A stretch of 45,647 nucleotides of DNA from JBBDMW01 sp040878005 (GCA_040878005.1 JBBDMW010000074.1:1-45647); one strand, 5' to 3'. Positions 33,724 through 41,410 are shown, counted from the stretch's first letter. Notes: generated by a model from the sequence alone, not told the origin. Program-made: numbers and translations.

Positions 33724-33942
33724 ATGGCCGCCACGCCCGACATACGTCCGGTCGGGGATCTCCCGGACGGGATTGGCAAAACCGCCGCCCGCGAACTCTC
33801 CCTCAATGGCATCACCAGCCTCCAGCGGGTGGCCGGCCACTCGAAGAAAGAGCTGCTGGCCATCCACGGCGTTGGCCCCAAGGCGGTCGCCATCCTCGGT
33901 GACGCGCTGGCTGCAAAGGGCCTCGATTACAAGGAGCCTTAA
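33724..33942 (+). CDS. Small helix-hairpin-helix protein
   Basis: A 72-residue protein consisting of a tandem helix-hairpin-helix fold. The first hairpin is DLPDGIGKTAARELSLNGI and the second is LLAIHGVGPKAVAILGDAL, with the G-h-G turn seen in DNA-binding HhH motifs. Such modules bind DNA backbone without sequence specificity, often as part of a larger enzyme; here it stands alone. GGAAGG lies seven bases before the ATG. A hairpin lies in its leader. Confidence 0.8.
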   Translation: MAATPDIRPVGDLPDGIGKTAARELSLNGITSLQRVAGHSKKELLAIHGVGPKAVAILGDALAAKGLDYKEP

Positions 33943-33983
33943 GCGACCTGCACCGATGGATTATGCGACCAGCGACCGCGCCT

Positions 33984-34296
33984 ATGCCGTAGACCGATGG
34001 ACAGCGTGAGGTCTTGGAGGGGGGTGAGCAGGTCGCGGACTGCGCCGCATCGGGATGTGTAGCACGCGAAGGTTTTGCTGTTGGCGGCCGATGGCGTGGC
34101 GAGCACTCGTATCGCTGAGCGAGTAGGGGTCTCGCCCGCGACGGTGAAGTCGTGGCGGGACCGGTTCGGCGAGCGTGGCCTGAAAGTCAACAACGACGAC
34201 CCCAGGCCGTTCGCCTGGAAAGCGACCGCCGACTCCATCCTGGCCAACATCCGCCGAGGCCGAGTCACCCTTGACCGAATCACCAGTTATAACTGA
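33984..34296 (+). pseudogene. Internally deleted IS630-family transposase remnant
   Basis: Read with one frameshift in a run of six G (34019-34024) and one TAG stop (34057-34059 region), this is the N-terminus of an IS630-type transposase: SRSRTAPHRDV, stop, HAKVLLLAADGVAS, then the helix-turn-helix TRIAERVGVSPATVKSWRDR. After FGERGLKV it jumps to the family C-terminus NNDDPRPFAWKATADSILAN. The entire DDE catalytic core, some 250 residues, is missing. The joint lies where N- and C-terminal parts both have a (D/N)-D/E-PRP stretch, so deletion between short repeats is likely. No terminal inverted repeats were found. Confidence 0.75.
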
Positions 34297-34313
34297 GACG
34301 CTACACCAGCCGC

Positions 34314-35438
34314 TCAGCAGATCTGGCCTATGTACACCTGCCGCTCGTCGGTCTCTTCCTGGCCGTCCCCTGTAGCCGCGGTCAGCGTGATCGTGTGCAA
34401 TGCGCCGCCCTCGCAGCTTCGGGAGTACAGGCGGGCCGTTACCTGGGCGCCTTCCCCAACCAGCGCTTCCTGCAAATCAGTTTGATCGGTCGTCCACGTG
34501 TAACTCACCCGCTCCAACTCGTTGCCATCCGCGTCCACCGCGCTGCCCAACATTCCCACGTCCTTGAACCACATCCCGCGGTCGGTGTCGAACCCGTCGT
34601 AGCCGGTGTTGAAGCCCATGCCGGTCGTATCCTCGGTCGGCCGCAGGACTTCTACCGCTGCGATCTCCACCGGCAGGGTCGCCTCAACCACCTCCACGCT
34701 GGTCGTGCTGCTGTCCTCTGTGCCATCCACAAACACCGCATCAAGCACCCACTCGGTCGTAACCTCCGGGCACAACTCTTCGCTGCTGGAATGTTGAACT
34801 GGCTGGCCGTCCAGCGATACCGACTCCGCGTCCTGCACGTCCCACGACAGCACGGTGCAATCGGGATCACCGCGGGCGAAGACCACCTCGGGGGCCGCTG
34901 CGAACGACACGATCCCGCCGATCGCCACAGTGGTGCTGGTTGGCACGCCAGTCGGGGGCGCGGTCGGGTCACCGTTCTCGTTGCCGCCAATCGGGTTCCA
35001 CCACATCAGGAACGCCACTGTTGCAGCCACTGCGATCACGCCCACGCCCGCACGAAGATACATGGAGCTTAAGCCCGATGGCGCAAGCACCTTGTCCGCA
35101 AGGTCCAGCGCCTCCCTCAGGTCCTTGCAGGCATCGGCAAACCGGTCAACGTGGTCGTGCGCCTCCCGGTACTTGTCCGCAGCAGCAAGAAGCTGAGCCC
35201 GGACGTCCGCCGGAAGCTGCCCGCCAAGCCGCTCATCGTCCACGAACTGGCGGATGTCATCGACGATGTCCTGTATCTCGTCCGCATACCCGCTTATCTG
35301 GTCAATGCGGCTGCAGGCAAGGTTCACCCGCGCGCGTATGGCGGCAATGATGCGGCGTGCGCGCTTGCGGCGGTCTTCCTTCTCCTCCTCTACGGGAGGC
35401 TGCTCCTGCGGTTGGTGTTCGGGGCTGTTCTGCGCCAT
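34314..35438 (-). CDS. Membrane-anchored coiled-coil protein with exported domain
   Basis: A 374-residue protein. Residues 1-28 are polar and charged. Residues 29-118 are helical and coiled-coil-like (IDQISGYADEIQDIVDDIRQ). A single membrane segment covers about 129-147 (AGVGVIAVAATVAFLMWW). A Thr/Pro linker (DPTAPPTGVPTSTT) is followed by a beta-rich domain of about 200 residues with four or more cysteines (RGDPDCTVLSWDV, SSEELCPEVT, YSRSCEGG, YIGQIC). The orientation is probably N-terminus inside. The domain resembles immunoglobulin-like repeats. GGAGGG precedes the ATG at 35438. No family is recognised; it may link cytosolic and outer components. Confidence 0.75.
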   Translation of the reverse strand: MAQNSPEHQPQEQPPVEEEKEDRRKRARRIIAAIRARVNLACSRIDQISGYADEIQDIVDDIRQFVDDERLGGQLPADVRAQLLAAADKYREAHDHVDRFADACKDLREALDLADKVLAPSGLSSMYLRAGVGVIAVAATVAFLMWWNPIGGNENGDPTAPPTGVPTSTTVAIGGIVSFAAAPEVVFARGDPDCTVLSWDVQDAESVSLDGQPVQHSSSEELCPEVTTEWVLDAVFVDGTEDSSTTSVEVVEATLPVEIAAVEVLRPTEDTTGMGFNTGYDGFDTDRGMWFKDVGMLGSAVDADGNELERVSYTWTTDQTDLQEALVGEGAQVTARLYSRSCEGGALHTITLTAATGDGQEETDERQVYIGQIC

Positions 35439-35583
35439 GACATCCCTCCATAACCGCATCCAATCGCCTGCAGCGCCTCACACCCTGGCCCACAGGCACG
35501 CTACGACACGCGCACATTCTGAACCGCGATGTGCAGGGTTGTCACGGGGGCGTGGGGTGAGTTGTCAAGACCTCCTTCTGATC

Positions 35584-37167
35584 TCACGACGATGCGTCTC
35601 GACCAGTAGAAAGGGATAGAAAATCCATCGCCTCAACCAATTCAACCCGGTCCAGTCTGGACAGTATCGGGGTTGATTTCGTCACGATGAGAGCCTTTAC
35701 TTGGTACATATCGACATCATGAACAAGACACAAATGTGGCTCGAATTTGTCAGTGTGCATTTCAAAGAAGGCCAGCCTCTTATCGTGCCGAACTGCCTCA
35801 TAAATCAATCCTCTTTTACCCTCTAATTCATTCTTGACTAGATTTATGCCTGTAACCGATGATTGTGCAACGTTTCTATATTTGGCTTCTACAAGCAGAA
35901 TGGTCTTATCACTTTCATCTACAATAATAAGGTCGTACTCATGTCGCTCACCGTCCGCTGCAAATTCTTGATTTTTAATGGGGACTGCAAGACCTGCATA
36001 GCGAAGTCGTTCTTCAAGCCAGTTTACAAACAGGTTGCTGCGTGATGTTGTATATGCATTTAACGCTGAACTGTATCCAGCCGTTCTTATGAAATATGGC
36101 GGGACTGGCTGGGCATATATGTATATCATCATGAACAATAGAGTCATCTTATCCAATAATATGCCATCAGGGATGCGTACGCCAAATGGAACCAGCGTTT
36201 TACTTTCGACGAACTCCTCTAGAAATGCTTCACCAGTGTAGTCCTCTGACCCGACTTGCCTGAAATGGGCGGTGAGCGATGCGGCCAATTCAGGATCACT
36301 TTCCAAGTACACCTCCGATGAATCTGTAGTCTTCAGGTACCAGCCCATCAGGACTGACATAGCGTAGGGGTTTCGGTTGTGCTTGTACTGTTCTGATGTT
36401 CTGAGGTTAGCCTTGAACAATCGATCAAGTTGGAGGGACGTCGGGACCAATGACTCAAACATCCGGGCCGCATCCTCTTCGTTCGCTCGTACTTCAATAT
36501 TCATGTCGCTGAAGTCTATGTCCTCATAGAGAAAGAGATTCGAAGCATCCACGGATGGCACCTTTGAGACGAGTCCGGCTGCCTTCATGTCTGTGTAATG
36601 TGTTCCAAGGTACTTCAAGGTCAACGGGAAAAATCCGTTGTTCTCATGCGCCATGATCCGGCTTCGAACCATGAGATGCCGCCGGGTACGACAATCATCA
36701 ATGAAGTTGCGGATGATGCGGATTTCGCGTACTTGTTTAATTATGTATTCGAGAGAACTTATACTGCTGAGCGCGCCGTTCGGTCGCAACGTGTTCAGCG
36801 TTAGCAAAAGTTCCCCTATGGATAGAATGGCCTCCATATCACATGTTCCAGCGTCGATTGAACTTCGAAACACGTCTCTTCTTGCTTTGGCGAGAGAACG
36901 AGCAAGTGAGGCCCAGTCCCATTTGGCTATCTCTGACTCCAACTTCTGTTGCTGGTCTTCGAGTTGACGAAACAACAGAGGTGCATTTTCTTCTGAGACT
37001 GCGATGCGCGTTAAAGTTGGCAGAAGGCAATTCGGGCATCCATCTGTTAAACAGACATCATCTTTCAGGTGAGCGTTTGGAGTATACAGAGGTTGCCCGC
37101 AATGCTTGCAGAGGTAGTTGGATTGAAAGCGACCAATATAGTCCCTGATGGCATATGTTTCAGTCAT
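35584..37167 (-). CDS. Predicted PD-(D/E)XK nuclease with N-terminal zinc ribbon
   Basis: A 527-residue protein. CKHCG at 20-24 with a later C-x4-C-x2-C (DVCLTDGCPNC) forms a zinc finger. The middle is helical with no known motif. The C-terminal part carries HEYDLIIVDESDKTILLVEA followed by KYR: D at about residue 410 and E-x-K at about 427-429, the PD-(D/E)XK core. RLRYAGLAVP before it matches the usual leading helix. The DNA is visibly more A/T-rich than its neighbours, suggesting transfer. The ATG at 37167 is used; a TTG lies six bases upstream. It may be a restriction- or defence-type nuclease, but no methylase or partner is adjacent except the divergent gene. Confidence 0.7.
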   Translation of the reverse strand: MTETYAIRDYIGRFQSNYLCKHCGQPLYTPNAHLKDDVCLTDGCPNCLLPTLTRIAVSEENAPLLFRQLEDQQQKLESEIAKWDWASLARSLAKARRDVFRSSIDAGTCDMEAILSIGELLLTLNTLRPNGALSSISSLEYIIKQVREIRIIRNFIDDCRTRRHLMVRSRIMAHENNGFFPLTLKYLGTHYTDMKAAGLVSKVPSVDASNLFLYEDIDFSDMNIEVRANEEDAARMFESLVPTSLQLDRLFKANLRTSEQYKHNRNPYAMSVLMGWYLKTTDSSEVYLESDPELAASLTAHFRQVGSEDYTGEAFLEEFVESKTLVPFGVRIPDGILLDKMTLLFMMIYIYAQPVPPYFIRTAGYSSALNAYTTSRSNLFVNWLEERLRYAGLAVPIKNQEFAADGERHEYDLIIVDESDKTILLVEAKYRNVAQSSVTGINLVKNELEGKRGLIYEAVRHDKRLAFFEMHTDKFEPHLCLVHDVDMYQVKALIVTKSTPILSRLDRVELVEAMDFLSLSTGRDASS

Positions 37168-37294
37168 GCGCAATTCTATTTCATGATGTGACCAGTATGG
37201 TGGAATGACTGCATTATCGTGGGGAAGCCGTATTATATGCTCGTTCTTCGACAGACCTTAACTTGCCGCCGATTATAACCATGGATGTGAGCAA

Positions 37295-38218
37295 ATGAGA
37301 CTATTTGACGTTTACATGTTCATCGACTGGAGCGCAATCTCCCGCCCTGGCCCTGCGTCTCCGAGAAGAGATGCCATATGGGTAGGGGAGATGACTTCCG
37401 GATTTGAACCCTCAGCTCGTTACCACCCGACGCGACGGGCAGCATTTGCCGATGTCAAAGCTAGGTTGCAACGCCATGTCGAATCCGGCCAACGTGTACT
37501 TGTTGGGTTTGACTTCCCGTACGGGTATCCTGCCGGTTTCGCATCTGCACTGAGCGGGCGCACCGTAGAACGACCATGGCTTGAAACATGGCAACAGATT
37601 CGCTCAAGCATCACTGACACGCCTAGGAATGAGAACAACCGATTCGCCGTGGCCAGCCAAATCAACTCTAGGGTGGGCCGCGCAACACCTGGGCCATTCT
37701 GGGGTGCGCCAGAATCCCACGTCACCTCAACTTTGACTGCTAGACGCATCGGGCACTTTCAATACCCCTATCGCGTAAATTCAACGCTTTATCTCGCAGA
37801 GCTACGCGTATGCGAGCAGCGTCTTCCGGGCACCCAGTCTTCTTGGAAGTTATTTGGCAACGGAAGCGTCGGGAGCCAGACGCTCGTGGGCATCCCATAT
37901 GTGTACGATCTCCGGTTTGATCCAGCGTTGGAATCTTGCTCCAGCGTGTGGCCATTTGAAACGGGTTTCATTTCTCCCGCTATGGAAACTGGTCCGGCGG
38001 TGCTTCACTGTGAAATATGGCCTGGCATCGTTGAAGATAGTATCGAAGAGAACGGTCGCATACGTGACGAAAACCAGGTCCGCGAGATGTGTACATGGGC
38101 CAACGAATTGGATTCTGCTGGAAAACTTGCCAAACGGTTCGAGAAGCCGGCGTTCCTGGACAGTGATAGCTTGGTGACCTGCGTTCAGGAAGAGGGGTGG
38201 ATCCTCGGTACACCGTAG
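37295..38218 (+). CDS. DUF429-like protein, probable RNase H fold
   Basis: A 307-residue protein. It begins with an acidic first strand (YMFIDWSAISRPGPA) as in RNase H-like folds, then DAIWVGEM, VLVGFDFPYGYP and a long middle. The stretch SSWKLFGNGSVGSQTLVGIP, then VWPFETGF and CEIWPGIV, and a final EEGWILGTP are characteristic of a family that automated pipelines often label CbiG or MobB. That labelling is probably wrong, as nothing here suggests cobalamin or molybdenum. Aspartates in FIDWS and GFDFP could bind metal. It is divergent from the predicted nuclease, with a shared 127-base spacer, and lies 10 bases upstream of the methyltransferase. Confidence 0.65.
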   Translation: MRLFDVYMFIDWSAISRPGPASPRRDAIWVGEMTSGFEPSARYHPTRRAAFADVKARLQRHVESGQRVLVGFDFPYGYPAGFASALSGRTVERPWLETWQQIRSSITDTPRNENNRFAVASQINSRVGRATPGPFWGAPESHVTSTLTARRIGHFQYPYRVNSTLYLAELRVCEQRLPGTQSSWKLFGNGSVGSQTLVGIPYVYDLRFDPALESCSSVWPFETGFISPAMETGPAVLHCEIWPGIVEDSIEENGRIRDENQVREMCTWANELDSAGKLAKRFEKPAFLDSDSLVTCVQEEGWILGTP

Positions 38219-38228
38219 ATGGCCCACC

Positions 38229-38987
38229 ATGCAAGAAGAAATCTTCGGCCAGGTAGCTGAAACCTATGACCGCGCCAGGCCAGGCTACCCGGCCGGGTTA
38301 ATCAACGACATCGTCACCATGTCAAGCGTCAGCCAGGACAGCCATGTGCTGGAGATCGGCTGCGGAACCGGCATCGCAACGCGTCTCCTTGCCCCGCACG
38401 GGTTCCACATCACCAGCCTTGACCCTGCCGCCGGCATGCTGGAAGTCGCCCGTCGCCGCTGTGCGGACTACCCCAACGTAACCTTCGTCCAGGCCACATT
38501 CGAGGAGTTCGAGCCGGAACACGCCTTTGACCTTGCAGTCTCCGCCCAGGCATTTCACTGGGTGGATGCCGACACCGGCTACCCCAGGCTGGGCAGTGTA
38601 TTGAGCAATGGCGGAGCGGCAGCCCTGTTCTGGAGCTTTCCTCAGCCCGAAGAAACACCGCTCCGGGCCGAGTTGGACCGCGCATATCGCAAGCACGCAC
38701 CGGACCTGCGCTCCCCCTCGCCAGGAGTTGGCTGGAGCCGGGCAGGCGACATGATCAACGGCACCGGCATGTTCGGGCCGGTCGAGGTTCGCGAGTACCC
38801 CTGGCATGCCAGTTACGACACAGAAAGCTGGATCACCCTGCTGGGCACCCACTCGGACCACCGCGTCCTCCCACTCCGCCAGAGGACCAGCCTGTTCGAA
38901 GCCGTCAGGGACGCCATCAACAGGGCGGGCGGCGTGTACAGCATGCACGTAGTGACCCGCCTCTACTTCGCCCGCCGCACCGCCTGA
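38229..38987 (+). CDS. Class I SAM-dependent methyltransferase
   Basis: A 252-residue methyltransferase. Motif I is VLEIGCGTGIATRLLAPHG at about residues 38-56, followed by the acidic strand end ITSLDPAAGMLEVARRR. AFDLAVSAQAFHWVDADTGY is the post-I/motif II region typical of small-molecule methyltransferases of the UbiE/Methyltransf_11 group. The N-terminal FGQVAETYDRARPGYP is also typical. The substrate is unknown. It follows the DUF429-like gene after 10 bases, but its base composition is back to that of the housekeeping genes, so the pairing may be accidental. Confidence 0.9.
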   Translation: MQEEIFGQVAETYDRARPGYPAGLINDIVTMSSVSQDSHVLEIGCGTGIATRLLAPHGFHITSLDPAAGMLEVARRRCADYPNVTFVQATFEEFEPEHAFDLAVSAQAFHWVDADTGYPRLGSVLSNGGAAALFWSFPQPEETPLRAELDRAYRKHAPDLRSPSPGVGWSRAGDMINGTGMFGPVEVREYPWHASYDTESWITLLGTHSDHRVLPLRQRTSLFEAVRDAINRAGGVYSMHVVTRLYFARRTA

Positions 38988-39047
38988 CCGCGTCATAAGG
39001 TCCAGAACGCACTGATCACGTACCACGTCTTGCACGATACGTAGACA

Positions 39048-39088
39048 GTGACACCGGAACAGGACGTTGAGTACCAGGGCACGGTGTA
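39048..39088. repeat. Dispersed repeat family B, copy 1
   Basis: A 41-base stretch that matches 45142-45182 at 38 of 41 positions; core GGACGTTGAGTACCAGGGC. Weaker similarity continues for about 100 bases, including TTGGA-A-GCCCTC-CGCC-like sequence near 39147. It lies 60 bases after the methyltransferase stop. In one frame both copies read D-V-E-Y-Q-G, but the three differences all change amino acids, so protein constraint is not indicated. Confidence 0.7.
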
Positions 39089-39152
39089 TGAGGCAGGACC
39101 ATTTAAGGTCCCGAGCGCGGCTTGCCAGTCCAACCTCCCCAACCCTTGGAAG

Positions 39153-39196
39153 CCCTCCGCCCTGAATGCCTAAAAAGGTAGGAGGGTTCTTTATTT
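39153..39196 (+). terminator. Possible intrinsic terminator
   Basis: CCCTCC (39153-39158) pairs with GGAGGG (39181-39186), with a small inner CCT/AGG helix in the loop, followed by TTCTTTATTT. The loop is long for a terminator. It would end transcripts of the methyltransferase or of the repeat region. Confidence 0.4.
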
Positions 39197-39293
39197 GTCC
39201 CACCTCGGGAGCGATGCCAGTTCTGGCACTGGCCCCTCAGCTGCTTCCGGCCTCGGAGATGCAGTCTCCGGAGCAGAGGCCAGCGTCTGATAA

Positions 39294-39339
39294 GTCACCT
39301 GTCACACTTGCGGGTGACCTGGAATCATGCATAAGTGTG
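39294..39339 (+). promoter_or_regulatory. Candidate structured leader with H-type pseudoknot
   Basis: GTCACC (39294-39299) pairs with GGTGAC (39313-39318). The loop of that hairpin contains CACACTT (39303-39309), which pairs perfectly with downstream AAGTGTG (39333-39339). The interleaving gives an H-type pseudoknot with stems of six and seven pairs and loops of 3, 3 and 14 bases. Further hairpins lie upstream at 39215-39228 (TGCCAG/CTGGCA) and 39254-39270 (CGGAGA/TCTCCG). The whole 38988-39465 region holds no gene and leads into the SCP2-like gene. Confidence 0.35.
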
Positions 39340-39465
39340 GTGTCCCCAGGCCTGTCGGAGGTTAACGCTGCCATTCCTTTCAGCAATCAGCCTATCCATG
39401 GCGACCTGCATCCGAAGGGCTCCAGGCACGATCTATCGTTCCCTCTCTGGTATAGAGGAGGAAAC

Positions 39466-39867
39466 ATGGCAGACTTTGCACGAATTCGACCGTTGTTCAG
39501 TGCGTCGTCAATGGACGTGGCCGCCACGTTGGATGCCATTCTTGAGCATCTGGGCGATGCCGGTATCGGCGGAAACATCCGGTTCACACTTCTGTCAGAC
39601 GCGGAACCTCAGGCGTGGGACCTTGACTTGAGGGCGAAAAAGTACGCGCCGGTTGACAGGCCGGGGAACCGGAAGGCGGCCCAGGGTGTGGACCTCGAGT
39701 TGGTCATGAAGGCCTCCACGTGGAACGAGATCGCCACTGGGCGTCTGGCTCCACTCGATGCGTTCGGCGCCGGTAGGCTACGCCTACGTGGCGACGCTAA
39801 CTTGGCCAATGAGCTTTACGAACGTCTCAAAGATGATGCTGGCGGTGCCACGAGCGTTTGCAGGTGA
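39466..39867 (+). CDS. SCP2-like (sterol carrier protein fold) protein
   Basis: A 133-residue protein. An N-terminal helix (SASSMDVAATLDAILEHLG) leads into an alpha/beta fold. The second half matches SCP2-type domains: VDLELVMKASTWNEIATGRL, then LDAFGAGRLRLRGDANLANE. Usual SCP2 domains hold a lipid or other hydrophobic ligand in a tunnel. Perfect AGAGGAGG lies six bases before the ATG; the longer frame upstream runs through the structured leader. It is the first gene of a three-gene plus-strand unit, with 12 bases to the next gene. The ligand is unknown. Confidence 0.78.
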   Translation: MADFARIRPLFSASSMDVAATLDAILEHLGDAGIGGNIRFTLLSDAEPQAWDLDLRAKKYAPVDRPGNRKAAQGVDLELVMKASTWNEIATGRLAPLDAFGAGRLRLRGDANLANELYERLKDDAGGATSVCR

Positions 39868-39879
39868 GGTGAAAACACC

Positions 39880-40158
39880 ATGGTCGATAGAGCCACCGGG
39901 ATAGTCGAGGCCCTGAAGCTGTCAACTTTCCGCGGGTTTGCGGAAGTCAGGCGTACCGACGGCGAACTGCCTGCCGTGGCGATATTCATCATCTGGTTCC
40001 GCGATGAGAGTCATGGCCCCGCCGCTTTGTACACAAGTGAACTCACCACTGCCATGGCGCGCAGGCTTGAGGTCACTGTCGTAACAGAGGATGACAGTGC
40101 ATTTATAGAGGACCTGACAATCCACGCTCCCGCAGGTGACGGTACGGCACCCGGGTAA
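39880..40158 (+). CDS. Small protein of unknown function (92 residues)
   Basis: A 92-residue soluble protein between the SCP2-like and protease genes. It shows alternating strands and one helix: VEALKLSTFRGFAEVRRTDG, VAIFIIWFRDESH, TSELTTAMARRLEVTVVTED, AFIEDLTIHAP. This would fit a small beta barrel or alpha/beta fold. No cysteines, no signal peptide, no catalytic motif. AGGTGAGGTG precedes the ATG. The tight spacing (12 and 24 bases to its neighbours) argues for a shared transcript and a linked job. I do not recognise a family. Confidence 0.7.
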   Translation: MVDRATGIVEALKLSTFRGFAEVRRTDGELPAVAIFIIWFRDESHGPAALYTSELTTAMARRLEVTVVTEDDSAFIEDLTIHAPAGDGTAPG

Positions 40159-40182
40159 TCAGGACAAGAAAGTACGTGGCCT

Positions 40183-41157
40183 GTGAAAGACGACAACGGC
40201 AGCAGCGACGTCATGAGGCAGGTGAGCCGTGCCAAGCAGCAGCATGCCGACGAACTGCGTCGCTATTCGAATGTCACCGGTGTAGGGGTGGGCTTTCGGA
40301 TAAGGAATGGCGTGCGGCAACCTGAGGTATGCATTCGGGTCTATGTGCGACAGAAGCTCCCCATCGATGCGCTTTCAGCAAGCGATGTGCTGCCTGCATC
40401 AATAGGCGGTGTTGAGGTCGATGTCATCGAGGGCGATTTCGTCACTCATGCAGACCTAACCCTGGCCCAGCGACGGGCTCTGCAGCCTATCGAGGTACCC
40501 GCCGGGGTCAGTGTGGGCGCACTCAGGATCTCTGCAGGAACATGGGGCGCAGTTGTCACGGACGCCACTGGCCGCGACCTCATCCTCAGCAACTGGCATA
40601 TCTTGTGTGGCAGCGATTTGTGCCAACCGGGCGACCCAATAGTGCAGCCGGGAGTTTTTGACGGGGGCACAGAGCTTGATATCGCGGCCCGGTTGACCCG
40701 GTTCGCACTCACATCCCGGCTTGACGCGGCGTGTGCTGAACTCACCGGCCACCGCTTTGCTCTGCATGACATGGCCGGGATTGGCCAGCGGGCAATCGGC
40801 ATCCAATTGGCAACGCTGGGGCTTGAAGTCACGAAGTCTGGTCGTACAACGGGCGTAACTCGAGGCGTCGTTGCTGACATCGACGCCGATGTGGACGTGA
40901 GTGGGTATCCGTCAGGTATTCAACGCTTCATCGGCCAGGTGATCGTCGAATCTGACAACCCGCCGTTTTCCGCGCCTGGAGACTCCGGAAGCCTGGTTGT
41001 GACTGGTGAGGGTCGTGCGGTAGGTCTGCTCTTCGGGGGTAGTTTTAACAGCACGATCCTGAACCATATTGATGATGTGGCTCAGGGCCTGGGCCTTGAT
41101 TTCGGGGTGCATCCGGTGGCTGTCGAGCGAGATTTCATCGACCTGACCATCGGCTGA
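40183..41157 (+). CDS. Trypsin-like (PA clan) serine protease without signal peptide
   Basis: A 324-residue protein. The catalytic triad is visible: His139 in ILSNWHILCG, Asp181 in TSRLDAACAEL and Ser268 in APGDSGSLVVTG. A preceding region (TGVGVGFRIRNGVRQPEVCI) of about 100 residues resembles the N-terminal domain of NAL1-like bacterial and plant proteases. GLEVTKSGRTTGVTRGVVAD is also typical of that group. There is no signal peptide or membrane segment, so it acts inside the cell, unlike most trypsin-like enzymes. The GTG at 40183 is used; an ATG at 40213 is the alternative. It closes the SCP2 unit; a GC hairpin (41183-41206) follows. Confidence 0.8.
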   Translation: MKDDNGSSDVMRQVSRAKQQHADELRRYSNVTGVGVGFRIRNGVRQPEVCIRVYVRQKLPIDALSASDVLPASIGGVEVDVIEGDFVTHADLTLAQRRALQPIEVPAGVSVGALRISAGTWGAVVTDATGRDLILSNWHILCGSDLCQPGDPIVQPGVFDGGTELDIAARLTRFALTSRLDAACAELTGHRFALHDMAGIGQRAIGIQLATLGLEVTKSGRTTGVTRGVVADIDADVDVSGYPSGIQRFIGQVIVESDNPPFSAPGDSGSLVVTGEGRAVGLLFGGSFNSTILNHIDDVAQGLGLDFGVHPVAVERDFIDLTIG

Positions 41158-41182
41158 GAGCTTGGTCCACAGGGCCTCCCAA

Positions 41183-41206
41183 CCCGGCATCGGCTATCTG
41201 GCCGGG
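41183..41206. other. GC-rich hairpin after the protease gene
   Basis: CCCGGC (41183-41188) pairs with GCCGGG (41201-41206) around a 12-base loop, 26 bases after the protease stop. There is no T tract, so it is at best a weak or Rho-assisted terminator. The remaining 200 bases to the next gene hold nothing that I can identify. Confidence 0.35.
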
Positions 41207-41410
41207 CGCCTTGCAGTGCCTACGGTCGTGATTGCATCAATGGCCGGGCCATAAACATGCTTCTGCCCGGGGCGTGACGGCAGTGTGAACCCACACACGC
41301 CATGGTCTACCTGTTGGTGGACCGCCTCGAGGTGAACACAAAGCGATGTTCATCCTGGTTTCGCGCCATCCTGCCGGAGGCTCTTGGGGGGCGGCTCTAT
41401 ACTGGAAGCC

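Noticed and set aside
38322..39203. A 293-codon minus-strand open frame
   Set aside because: Antisense to the methyltransferase, whose SAM motifs are clear; its similarity to another minus frame near 45.1 kb comes only from repeat B.
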